Shown here: piece by piece, positions 21,760-31,890 of the stretch
How positions within the stretch are numbered: the first letter of the stretch is position 1
How the letters are laid out: each line of letters opens with the position of its first letter
NCBI RefSeq assembly: GCF_019175385.1
Contig: NC_083345.1
Span: 42,678,098 to 42,742,097, forward strand
DNA: 64,000 bases
DNA from: Lycium barbarum
Lineage: Eukaryota; Streptophyta; Magnoliopsida; Solanales; Solanaceae
Direction: 5' to 3'
Made by a program: the position numbers and the translations under genes
The notes under the pieces: generated by a model
Seen by the model: only the letters and a program-made list of their open reading frames with translations
Told to the model about the DNA's origin: nothing
Database searches by the model: none

Positions 21760-23587
21760 AGTGGGCGCGGAAGCGGTGTCGGGAAGTTAGATTCATTAAA
21801 TGAGTGTTAAAAGCCTTAAGTTCTTCATTCGTTACCATTTCGACAATAGAGCTATTGGGAGCATTTCAAGGCAATTCTTGTGGGAAAATCATTGTGGTAA
21901 GTCCTTCCATCTTCATTGCTATTCCATATTCCATTAATCAACTTTGGAATCTATTATCATGCTAGTGTCATTAAGAGCTTGAGGATTAAAAGAGGGTTCA
22001 ATGGGTTCTTCATTTTAGGCTATTAAATCTTGATTTATTGATTGGGTTAGCTTCCTTGAGCATGAAATTGATGATTAGAATCCATTTTTGCATGATTCCT
22101 CCCTAATTAGTGGCTAATTTATGGAATTAGAAGTTAGGGTTCATACCCAAATTTGGGAATTGATCACCTAGAAAATTAATTTCACATTGAGACCTATAAA
22201 TTCCTTATTCCATCTTTCTAGTTCATAAACCCCATCCCATAGGTTGGGATTTGGGTCTTGAATAGATGTAAGGTTTGAATGATGTTCTTCTTGATTCTAA
22301 TTTCATGATTCAGATATGTTTAGACTTCCATTATCTCGAGGGTCAAAGGAAGGGAAAGACTAAGGTTTGATATTAGAGACTTTGCTTCTCGGCTCTCCAG
22401 GTAGGTTATGGTTTACCTTATGGTGAGACTTCGATTAGCGAACCGTATGTTTGTCGGAGAATGCAGGTAAACCTTTAGGTATGAAGTTGGGTTGGATATT
22501 ATCTTAGGTTGGGCCTTGTTGTATGATTTGGGGGCTAGCCACACCAATGTGTTGATTGACTTACCTTGTTCTATTTACTTATTGACTCGTTTCCACTTTG
22601 AGAGATTAGATAATTATGACTAGTGATATATCATGACTATGATATTGCAGTAATTTACTTGATTGACATTCAAATGAGATTGTGATTTCGTTGTGGCTTA
22701 TTGTGTAGCCTTATTATTGACATTACTTGTATGCCCTATGTGGTACTGTTTGGGATCGAATTGGTTGTTGATATTATATTGCATCGTATACATACTCATT
22801 TCCATGATACATTGATATTGCATGGTTATGATACTGATGATGATAAGTGAGAGAGTGTAGCCTCCGAGGTCTCTGCCGGAGGTCATTTATCAGAGCGGAC
22901 TGAGTGTAGGTTGCCTGAGGTTTCTTGCTGGGAACAAATGAGTGTACGATGCCCGAGATTTCTTGTCGGGATCAAGTGAGTGCTCGTGATCCGAGGTCAC
23001 TTTCCGGAGCAAGTGGTACATGGACTTCACAGGTCCCCCATGGGTTGTGATGTTGAGATATGATGTTCCATCATTGGAGTGCATGTGTACGGTGCATATG
23101 CATTGCATTCATCCTACATACATTATTGCATTGCATTGTACCTTTTGGTTTCTTGTGATGTGATACGATTGTGATATACTGGTAACTAAATACTACAAGT
23201 CTGAGTAACAGGTGGGATCGACTTCTACTCCTCGTGGCTGATATTCGAGGACTGCTGATTCGAGTTTTTCAGGGTGAACATGACGACGTTCGCTGCCCGA
23301 AGACTCTTCCTTCTATTATGTTTTTATTTCCATCCTGAGACATGATTTTGAGACTATTTGTGTATTAATATTATTCAGACTTGTAGTATTTAGTTAGATG
23401 TTCTTGTATAACTAGATACTGGGTGCACTTCATTTACTTCAGCATTTTCTTATATTATTATCGTGAGACTTACATTATTCTATATTCTTTCACTTTATTT
23501 ATGTTTTTATGACTGTTGGGATAAGGGTTCGCTTACCGAGGTGGAAAGGTAGGTGCCCACACGACTTAATGAAAATGGGTCGTGATA
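21760..23587 (+). repeat. Element A LTR3, 5'-truncated
   Basis: Begins inside the LTR at GTGGGCGCGGAAGCGGTGTC, equivalent to about 17949 in LTR2, and runs to GGGTCGTGATA at 23587. It is missing the first 620 or so bases and has internal losses relative to LTR1/LTR2: about 60 bp near 22160, most of the roughly 93-bp pair, and about 40 bp of the CCGAG array near 22880. Confidence 0.88.
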
Positions 23588-23592
23588 CAACC
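23588..23592. other. Right target duplication of element A
   Basis: CAACC directly after the LTR3 end, against CAACT directly before LTR1 (10108-10112): 4 of 5 bases match, as expected for an old 5-bp gypsy duplication. Removing 10113-23592 rejoins solo LTR H in frame with its family layout. Confidence 0.75.
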
Positions 23593-23830
23593 AAATGCCT
23601 CGGAAACTGAACCATCCATCGCAGCAAGTAATAATCGACCCTCCGGACGTCACGAAATCAATAGAAATCCGAAAAAGGTCTGTTTACCCAAAAGTCAACT
23701 ATAGGTCCAACGCTTTCACTTAAGGATTCTAAATCCTTCAGTTTTCACTAGAAACACTTTATAATCTCGAAAATTGGTCAACATAGGCCAAATGGTCAAA
23801 AGGTACAGAACGATCTAATGGGTCGTTACA
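23593..23830 (-). mobile_element. Solo LTR H, 5' part (minus)
   Basis: Read on minus it starts TGTAACGACCCATTAGATCG, the canonical chromovirus LTR start, and contains the usual TTTTGACCATTTGGCC and AAAGTCGACTTT-like early LTR text. It joins across element A to 10107. The flanking AATGG at 23831-23835 matches 7741-7745. Confidence 0.85.
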
Positions 23831-23837
23831 AATGGTC

Positions 23838-24167
23838 TGTTTGGCCAAGCTTCTAAAATTAGCTTATTTTGAAAAGTGCTTTTCCGAAAAGTCAGTTTTT
23901 GTTTGGTCAATTAATTTAAAAATAATTTTGAGCGGCAATTAGTATTTGGCCATTCTTTTAAACAGTGCTTCTAAGTGTATTTTTCACAAAAGCTCTTTTC
24001 AAAAAAGTGCTTTTGGCAAAAAGCCATTTTTTTAGCTTCTGCTATTCCCCGGAAGCACTTATTTCTCCCCAAAAGCTTTGCCAAACACCTCACTTTTTAA
24101 AAATAAACACTTATTCAAAAAAATAAAATAAAATAAGCACTTTTGGGGGAAAATAAGCTTGGCCAAA
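23838..24167. mobile_element. Foldback MITE-like element
   Basis: About 330 bp with inverted ends TGTTTGGCCAAGCTT (23838-23852) and AAGCTTGGCCAAA (24155-24167). The inverted similarity extends inward (AAAAGTGCTTTT-type segments on both arms), giving a long potential hairpin. It is non-coding. I could not fix a target duplication, so the superfamily is undecided. Confidence 0.65.
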
Positions 24168-24212
24168 AAAATCTATTGGGACAACTATTATTCAGAACAC
24201 TTAAAATTAGTG

Positions 24213-24219
24213 AAAAAAA
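24213..24219 (-). terminator. Pol III T-run after tRNA-Trp
   Basis: Seven consecutive T on the minus strand, eleven bases downstream of the tRNA-Trp 3' end, as expected for RNA polymerase III termination. Confidence 0.6.
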
Positions 24220-24230
24220 TCATAGGGAAC

Positions 24231-24301
24231 TGAACCTCCGTGAATCGAACACGCATCCTTCTAATCTGGAGTCAGACGCGCTATCATTGCGCCAAGCATC
24301 C
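24231..24301 (-). tRNA. tRNA-Trp (CCA), possibly a pseudogene
   Basis: On the minus strand, 71 nt match nuclear plant tRNA-Trp across the D arm (TTGGCGCAATGATAGCG), anticodon arm (GACTCCAGATTAG, anticodon CCA at 24267-24269) and T arm (TGTTCGATTCACG). It differs at several points: the acceptor stem (5' GGATGCT against 3' GGAGGTTC) pairs poorly and is one base short, and one of the conserved D-loop G-G pair is A. A run of seven T on the minus strand (plus 24213-24219) lies eleven bases after the gene, a normal Pol III terminator position. No intron is present. The identity is confident; whether it still makes usable tRNA is doubtful. Confidence 0.85.
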
Positions 24302-24450
24302 GTTTGGATGTTTTTATGATGATCAGATATCTATTTTTTTGATAAGGAAGAAGAATTGTTTTGCGTCTGCCAATTCCGCAAAATACTACTTATATAAATT
24401 TATAGTTTTCAATTTTGAAGAAAATTTCAAACTTCTTTTATAAGATGATA

Positions 24451-25224
24451 TATAGTCAAACCTCTCTATAATGGCAGAGTTTGTCCGAAAATTTCATGGC
24501 TGCTATAGTTAGGTGACGTTATGTATATAAACTAACATTTCATGTTTAGATCTCATTTAACTGTTATAAACAAAAGTGCGCAAACAATTATTTTCTGTAC
24601 CTTTTATGTTACATATAAGCAAACGTAATATACTTGTTAATGTTAAAATCTCAATTGATTTTTATATCTCGTTAAATAAAAATTGAAAAGATTAATAAAT
24701 TACTAATAAATCCATAACTAGTTTACCATGCCGATAAAGAATTAAAATGTAAGGAACATATACATTTAAAATTAATTGAGTACTTAAAAATTTCAAGTTT
24801 GACGTAAGAATTCAACAATTGTAGGTTATTTTGTAAATTCCAGTCTCGTAGTGACAATATAACGCTTGAATTGACGAAGAATTTTGTCCAAACTTTCAGC
24901 AAAAGGGAATTCAATATCTTTTCCTTAAAGATTGTCTAAGAGTTTAACAACAGACTGTTCTATCTCTTACCCTAAGTAACAGTTGACTCTTAAAAATATC
25001 TTTCTATTTTATACATAACTTATTTCTCACAAAATATTATTACATAATATTTGAGTAGGGCTGTTATAGAGAGGTAATTTTACAAAGAGTGTACTTGTAT
25101 AATGAATGCCACTGTTGTTATAGAGAAGTAAAATATAACATAAACAACCGGTTCCGTAGAAAATCAAGCCATTATAGTGAAATGTTCTAATAACGAATGA
25201 CAATTATAGAGAGGTTTGACTGTA
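24451..25224. mobile_element. 774-bp terminal-inverted-repeat element
   Basis: Ends TATAGTCAAACCTCTCTATA (left) and TATAGAGAGGTTTGACTGTA (right) form inverted repeats of about 20 bp with one difference. Further TATAGAGAGG-like motifs lie near 25065 and 25120, a common MITE layout. It has no coding capacity. A TA (or TAT) target duplication is possible but merges with the ends. The family resembles widespread plant MITEs with AGTCAAACCTCTCTATAA ends (from memory). Confidence 0.75.
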
Positions 25225-25312
25225 TGTTCAGTTTAATATTCATTGTTTAATTTCTGATAATTATTTCTAATATGCTTCACTTATAAAGTAATATTAAAGT
25301 AACTAAAAAGTA

Positions 25313-25565
25313 CTCCCTCTGTCCCTATTTATGTGGTACTTCTCATTTTTTGAAAGACAATTTGACTAAACTTTTAAGCTAAATTGGATTAGATCAACTT
25401 AATATTTTAATATTATAAATTTAGATATTTAAAAACAATACGGAAAGTACTGGAATTCTATTCATATTAATATGATAAAAAAATATTTTAAAATATTGGT
25501 CAAAGCTTACATGGTTTGAATCTCGAAAAGTGAAAGTGTCAATACATAAATTGGGACTGAGGGAA
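25313..25565. mobile_element. Stowaway-type MITE
   Basis: Begins CTCCCTCTGTCCCTATTTAT and ends with the inverse ATAAATTGGGACTGAGGGAA, flanked by TA on both sides (25311-25312 and 25566-25567). Length 253 bp, AT-rich, non-coding. Ends and TA duplication are typical of Stowaway MITEs mobilised by mariner-like transposases. Confidence 0.9.
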
Positions 25566-25567
25566 TA

Positions 25568-26224
25568 TTTATCAGAAGTTTAACTCGATAAACAACATTA
25601 TTAGAATAGTTAATTGTAACCTTTAGAAATGTAAGGTCAAGAGTTTGAGCAAAGGAAACTACTAGTATATTTTTTAGAGCTTCATCCCTTAACCTTGTAG
25701 CATTGGGAAATAATATCCCTTTCATCTTTTAAATAGGAAAGAAAATCACTTTTTAACTTAAAAATCAACTAGCATATTGAAAAATATTGTGGTCACGATA
25801 AAATTACAAACTCAAGAATTGTTGCCATCTAATTTTATTGAAAGACATCGAGATCACCGAGTTTCTCGGAAATCTGGGATGATGAGATTCTCGATCGATT
25901 TGATCAGATTTCATTTTTCCTCACTATATACATGGTTCCACTTGCAATCATTATTGTCTCTAGTGCAAGGTATTTGAAAAATTAACAATATCAATCAAAA
26001 ATTGAACAAAAGGATACAATCAACTTATCGCATTAATGCTGCGTCATAGCACAAGCCACTGCCTAGAAAGCAATTTTGGCTCGACTCCGGTGCAAATCGT
26101 TAAGGCCAGTCACTCCCCAAGGTTTCACAACTCTTCCATACACATGCACTCGTGGCTGAAAGTTTGGAGTTTCATGAATGCTCTAGAAAAATAGCCCAAG
26201 GTTTTCATAAAAGGCACGAAAACC
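25568..26224. other. Non-coding stretch
   Basis: No gene, RNA or transposon ends recognised. Short open frames here (for example 25777-25977 plus) have no motif I recognise. Confidence 0.5.
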
Positions 26225-27240
26225 TTTTTTTTTTTTTGGTATGAAAACCACCAAACCAAGTTTGGCAGTGTTTTATTAAAAATAGTAAGTTTTCTGTACA
26301 ATAGAGGAAACAAAGAAAAGAAAAGAAAACTAATGAAAAAAAACTAAGAAAAGGAATGAAATGTAAACTACATCCAAAGACCATATAGAAGCTAGTCTAC
26401 TGTAGATCCTCTGGCCATGACTTGATACCATCTCAAACACATACAAGCTCTCACCAGGTTCTATGGTTCAAAGTCCAATGAATACATATTCAGGCTTCCA
26501 GGATGGAGTAGAATTCCTCCATGTTCCTTCAGATGTAGCTGCTATCTCCTTGCCTTGAAGTTAAACTTTGTTTGCCATTGTCTCAAGTTTCCTGAATAAA
26601 ACTATGAAAATGATGATCACCTGCAAAATCAAAAACATAGTTAGTTAAAAAATCAGCCAGGCCATTTCCTTCTCTCAGAACATGCTCCACCCTCACTTCC
26701 ATATCCCTCCTTAGCCTTGAAATATCATTTATGATCATTGATATACTCCATGGAGTCTCCCACTGAACAGTTAAAATCATCTTCATAGTCATTGAGTCTG
26801 TTTCCATCACCACTGGCAACAGACTGTGTGTAATACAGTACTCAAGACCCTCATGTAGTGCCCTTGCTTCAGCTATCAAATTTGAGCCATCTGATATCCT
26901 TCTTGCTGCTGCAAACTGGAAATCACCTACTGCATTTCTAATACAAAATGCCACAGAACTTGGTCCAGGATTTCCCCTAGAAGCTCCATCAGAATTATAT
27001 TTAAACCATCCTGGCATAAGAAAATCCCATTTCACTATCTTGCTTACAATTCTTAGCTTGTATGCTTCAAAGACTTGTAGGATTTGAGGTATGCATCTTG
27101 GTAAGTTGTTCTGCCCTGGAAACCTCATTCTGCACATTTGATATATGATCATGTTTATCTCATAGATCACTTTGTTGATGGACATCCTCCCTCCATGTAG
27201 AACTGTATTCCTCCACCAAAACCTTACACTCACGTAGGTG
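26225..27240 (-). mobile_element. 5'-truncated LINE fragment with RNase H
   Basis: A minus-strand LINE tail. It holds an RNase H reading frame (26583-27233), then about 345 bp of 3' untranslated sequence, then 13 A on the minus strand (T13 at 26225-26237) as the poly(A) tail. Endonuclease and RT are absent, the usual 5' truncation of LINE insertions. No convincing target duplication was found. It supplies the domain missing from the 2.7-7.7 kb LINE but is a separate insertion. Confidence 0.75.
26583..27233 (-). CDS. LINE-type RNase H open frame (fragment)
   Basis: A 216-codon uninterrupted frame. Its C-terminal two thirds is a plant LINE RNase H domain (RVT_3-like) of the type also annotated as 'putative ribonuclease H protein'. 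All four acidic catalytic positions can be read: Asp in YNSDGASRGNPGPSS (about residue 82), Glu in IAEARALHEGL, Asp in METDSM, and Asp in GNGLADFL. The first 70 residues resemble the spacer after the RT domain. The ATG at 27233 is simply the first Met in a truncated element, so this is a remnant of a longer polyprotein and not an independent gene. RNase H would degrade RNA in the RNA-DNA hybrid. The open frame suggests a more recent insertion than the other LINE. Confidence 0.75.
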   Translation of the reverse strand: MSVRFWWRNTVLHGGRMSINKVIYEINMIIYQMCRMRFPGQNNLPRCIPQILQVFEAYKLRIVSKIVKWDFLMPGWFKYNSDGASRGNPGPSSVAFCIRNAVGDFQFAAARRISDGSNLIAEARALHEGLEYCITHSLLPVVMETDSMTMKMILTVQWETPWSISMIINDISRLRRDMEVRVEHVLREGNGLADFLTNYVFDFAGDHHFHSFIQET

Positions 27241-27369
27241 ATTCCATCAAGTCTATCTCAACATTGTAACCACTCATTTCATCATTACTGCGAATGTCGA
27301 GGAAACCCGCAACTCTGACTCTTTAAAAATGTCTTCGTTCAGTTATATTTCTGAAATCGCTAATTTAAT

Positions 27370-30130
27370 CGAACTAGTTGTGCGCATCACGTGAGAGCTT
27401 GCCGCCACAACGGCTTGAAAGGCGCTACAGCAGTGGCGCTGTAACGGTGGTCTCACCGCCAAAGCGGCAAGTGTATTGGCCAGTTGGCTGCCACAACAGT
27501 TCCCATACCGCTGGAGCGGTGATTTACAGTGAAAATGCCCATTTAAGAGTTCATTTCGGGAATTGACTCCATTTTTCTAAAAACCCTAAAGTCCAGCCGC
27601 CCCTCAAGCATTTTTAGAGCTCAAATTCAGATTTCTTTGGAATCGGAAATCCTCCTAACCTCTTCTAATCCCTCATTCTCATAGTAAATTGTTCCTAAGA
27701 TCTTCACTTAGAAAGCTAACAAAAGGACTATCATCAATCCTAGATTTAGAGGGATGATTGGTTAGCTTGTTCTTCATATAGATTCCCTTGATTTAAGTCT
27801 TTCTTGTCCTCCACCCTAGAATGGTTACCAACTTTGATTTCTATCTTCTTTCCAAATTGTAAATGGGTTTCTCCATAAATCTTGAAATGGTCTTCTATCG
27901 AATAGAGTTAAAGATGGTGAGTTTACTTAGCTAGTATTTTGAGTGGTTGACTTTGATCATAAGTAGAGGTTAAGAAATCTCTTAGCTTTTGATGGTAGAA
28001 AGAGAGTTAATTTAGTGTGAAAGGTCTAGCAAACCTAGAAGAAGTATGGATTCCCAAACTTTTGTTATCAATATGAACCTCTTGGAATGCTCTAATGACA
28101 AATCCTACTTTTGGTCTCATAGGTGTTTCAAGTTCCCTCGTACGGATTATGACGTGATGGACGAACCAAAGATCTAGGGATGTCCGTGGCACTGGCTCGG
28201 CTTCGAGGTAGGTTACGACTTTCTTTTGGTAGACTTCGGTTAGATTTACATATTCATGTATTAGAAGAAACGGAGAATGCATGTATAGGTATTGGAGATT
28301 TGGGATGGATTCTTAGGATGGTACTATTATGTGACGTTTGTGTTCGGGCTTGTGGCCTGTAGATTCCCTAGGATTCTTGTGTTAGTTTCCCTTGAATATC
28401 AGTGGATTGTATGTGACTTGGAAGTAGTTGTTGTTAATTATTTTTCTATGTTCCTTGGTGAGAAACTTCCATAAGTTCCGCCTAATTGGTTCTATGCCAA
28501 TAATATTGGATCTTCTTTGGTATTAAAACAGATAAATGTACCAACGATCGTGAAATTGATTCTAGACTGGATATTAGTGAAGTCTTGTAAATAGAAGGTG
28601 AATTACCATGTATTAATATTAATAGGTAGTAAGGAAGTAAGGTAATATTATTATGTAGCTTGATGGTGCTATTGTTGTTGGCTTGATGCCACGTGTTGGT
28701 AGTAGATATTGGGGACTGTTGTTCCATCGTGAATGTGATATTGTAGTGTCTTACTGGTTGATATTGATACGAGGAATAGAGTTCTATATGACTTGTGTAG
28801 TCTTTTATGATATTGTTGGCGTACCCATGTTTGGTATTGTGATATTGATTGATTATTGATGTTGACACGTACATTGCACGCATTCTCATCCTTCATGATA
28901 TACTGTTGATACATTATTGGTACTTGATGAAACACTGTGACGACCTGGGCTCGGTTGGATGAGAGCGATGTGAGAGTCTGATATTCGATATTTTTCCCGA
29001 AATCATGGATTGAGTGAGTGCATGGACTCTGCGGGTCCCCCAGCGTGGTGCTGATGAAAATCCTCTGTGGGCAAAGATTCGAAGTCTCGTCTGTCTGTTG
29101 GGCAAAGATCCGGGATGAGTAGAACTTAGACTTCGCGAGTCACCTTGGATTGTGCTACTGAGATGTGAAGGTATTCCGTCCGGAGTACAGGTGTACACAA
29201 CATTGCACGGCATTGCATTCGCATTCATACATTATTGCATTGCATTGCATCCTGGCTTATATTGTGATGATCTGGTGCTTTACATGTGATGTTGGTTTTG
29301 GGTTGGATATATTGTGACTTGACATATTTGCTTTTAGATGCTCTACTTAGGTGATAATGTGTGCTTGGTTCCGATTATGATTGTCTTATACTTGTTAATT
29401 TATCTCGTTGATCGTTCGTAGGACTAGTTATATGATTTGGCTTACCAAAAGGATGTAGAATAAGGAATATCATAATGATGAGTTGACTTCTATACTAAAA
29501 ACGAATGGTATAATGATATAAGACTAGTGTGAGACTGTTGCAGAAATGACTGGTGGTTATTAGAGGAGAGTCAAATGATTTAAGAGCCTTGATGTGATAA
29601 CAAGCGGTAGATAGATAAATGATATTGTTCTAGTTGCTTATCCTGGTTATTTGTGAATTATTTTACTGATATGTGCTTCTAACCATTGTCAGCCTATGAT
29701 GCTTACTCAGTACATGTTGATTGTACTGATACTACCCTTGCTACACCCCTTTTAGGGTGTAGAGTGTTTTAGGTGATTGACTGCGACATGTTTGGAAGAT
29801 GCACAGTACTTATCTTGAAGGTCTCCTCCCATTTCATTCCGGGATGGAAGTTGAGTCTGAGAGTTTATTTCATTCTAAATTTACATTAGTCGCTCTTGAA
29901 TTTGTCTAGACCAGGTCGTGGGAGTCGACATGAATCTTGTTATTATTTAACTGTTGTAATCATTTTCGAAATCTTGGGTTAATAAAATTATTTGGTTTCC
30001 CCTGTTAATTATATATATAATGGATTAAATGAATTGTTTCTTTACTTAGTTGATGTGTTATTTTGATTAAGCTTTGCCTACGGAGGAGGGAAAGGTAAGT
30101 GCCCGCGTGATCCTAAATTGGGTCGTGACA
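27370..30130 (+). mobile_element. Chromovirus LTR I, 5'-truncated
   Basis: Plus-strand LTR ending in GGGTCGTGACA at 30130. It carries the GC-rich box cluster (about 27400-27525: GCCGCCACAACGGC, CACCGCCAAAGCGGC, CCGCTGGAGCGGTG). The later segment (about 29020-29260) aligns with element A LTRs (TGGACTCTGCGGGTCCCC, TACATTATTGCATTGCATTG), and a terminal GGAGGGAAAGGTAAGTGCCC segment follows. The first part is missing or beyond recognition; the LINE fragment abuts it at about 27240. No primer site follows the end. Whether it is a solo LTR or a truncated one cannot be settled. Confidence 0.75.
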
Positions 30131-31151
30131 AACATAGACCACCATAAAGCTATAGAATCATTAAGAGGAAAAATAAGCTCAACACTTCTCATATCAAACG
30201 GTGAATCCATCAAGTGCGTCTCAAAAGCACCACCACAATAGGATTTGGATTAAGAGTAGAACTCACCCTTCAAAGCACTACCACATGCCATAGGGATAGG
30301 ATATGTAGTGCATATTGCCTTCCTGTATGGCTTCGTTTGATCACAAATGTGTATCCACCATATTACCTCAATCCATGGGTTTTAGCCCCATACCCCTCGA
30401 AGTTTTAAGGATTATTTTCCTTACCAACCCTTGGTTAAAGAATCTGCCAAATTTCTTTCGGACCTTACATATTCCAGGGAAATAACACCATGTTTCAACA
30501 ACTGTTTGACTACACCATGTCTGATGTGAATATGTCTCATTTTTCCATTATACGAATTGTTCTTTGCAATATTAATTGACGCCTGTGAGTCACAATGTAA
30601 CAAAACTGGTGTAGCTTGTTCCCTCACAATGGCAGATCTGCCAATATACTTCTTAGCCACTTGGCTTCTTAGCCTCATCGTTGTGAGTTACCCAATTTGC
30701 ATAACAACATCCTTCTAAAACAACGAGAATTTATTAAAATGCAAACACCAATCAGTATTACCTCTCATGTACTTTAACAAACAATGAAGATCATTCCAAT
30801 AGGGTTATGAATATACCTACTCAATCTGCTAACAACATAAACTATATCAAGCTGAGTATAATAAATGGGAAAAATTACACTACAAATTACTTTAGGATAT
30901 TCAATATGAGAAACATTAGAACATTTATTCTTTCTCAAGTGTATTTTAGAATCATAGGGAGTCCTCACAGGAGCTACATCAAAACAATCAAACATTATCT
31001 CAATATAATGAGACTGACATAACGAGAATCCATTAGCAGTTCTTTTTTTTTTAATCTCTAAAATCACATATGTTTCTCCTAAGTCTTTCACTTCAAATTG
31101 AGAAGATAAAAGGTTCTTTGTTTCATTAACAACATTCACACTTAGGGCCAA
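30131..31151 (-). pseudogene. Ty1/copia RT-RNase H fragment
   Basis: Minus strand. About 31151-30774 is the C-terminal part of copia RT (VVNETKNLLSSQFEVKDLGE, NGFSLCQSHYIEIM, DIVYVVSRLSRYIHNP). About 30678-30421 is copia RNase H (VLLHCDSQASINIAKNN, MRHIHIRHGVVKQLLKHG, ISLEYVRSERNLADSLTKG). A frame break and a gap of about 90 bp lie between them. About 290 bp of post-pol sequence follows on minus before LTR I cuts it off at 30130. No LTR, integrase or gag of this element is present. It is the only copia material in the window. Confidence 0.88.
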
Positions 31152-31890
31152 ATACTAACATGTCATTGGTGCAATCTCATCCATCGCCTTCTTCATGCGA
31201 TCATCGAGATCCTCCAAGCACTCATGTGTGAACCTCAACTCATGTGTCAAGCTAGCCATGATGGCTTGATCATGTTCAATCTTCAATAAATATTTGGCAT
31301 CCCTATCATCTGCTCACCTCTGGTTAGGTGCATCTTCATCTCGGCTTGAGAAGGACACAGTGGTATACGTTTGGTTCGGGAGCGAGGATTTTCTTGGACA
31401 CAGTGGTCTAAGTTTTTTCCGGGAGCGAGGTTGCCGTGCAAATGTGCCTTCAACCAATCTTTATAGCCTTCTTCACATCCAGGATGAAACCTATCTTCAA
31501 CTAAAGTCTCGGGACCCTAAATAATTCGGCTGTTCCATTCTCGAATGAGGTCTCCTACACTTTGAATCTTTTATTCCTCATAGTAGATCACATATTGACC
31601 CATGTTTCCTACTTAGGGTATCAATTGGGTTCTACCAAATTATCTCAAGACCCTAGCAGGTACATACGAGCTGATCCCTCAGATTCTCACGAGTGGTAGG
31701 AATGGGAATTTCTTTCCCCTAGCCACACTCGATTGGATATGAAGTTGAGAAACATCCATTGTACGTTATCTTCCCTAGGTATGGAAAAGATGAAGGCCCA
31801 ACCCTGTTTAGTCTGATACCCAAAATTTGGGCAGTGGGATATGAGTCTATCCTTTCTGTTTTGGTCACTTAGGTATTGGGGACCCTCAGA
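31152..31890. other. Unassigned sequence, probably decayed gag/leader
   Basis: No domain recognised. On the minus strand about 31155-31300 is open and coiled-coil-like (TKL-free, with DDRMKKAMDEI), possibly gag of the copia or another element. On the plus strand the sequence runs into chromovirus B without a visible LTR or primer site. Confidence 0.35.

Larger units (their letters stand above)
10113..23587 (+). mobile_element. Chromovirus element A with three tandem LTRs
   Basis: A Ty3/gypsy chromovirus (Tekay/Del-like by sequence) inserted in solo LTR H. The order is LTR1 (10113-12938), internal 1 (gag to chromodomain, about 12966-17330), LTR2 (17331-20143), internal 2 (primer site and gag only, 20144-21759), then partial LTR3 (21760-23587). 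It is flanked by CAACT (10108-10112) and CAACC (23588-23592), a 5-bp duplication with one later change, so the whole block behaves as one insertion. LTR-internal-LTR-internal-LTR is the product expected from unequal recombination between copies, followed by deletions. All coding regions are broken. Confidence 0.85.

Noticed and set aside
24240..24443. Plus-strand frame overlapping the tRNA
   Set aside because: Antisense translation of the tRNA-Trp-like gene.
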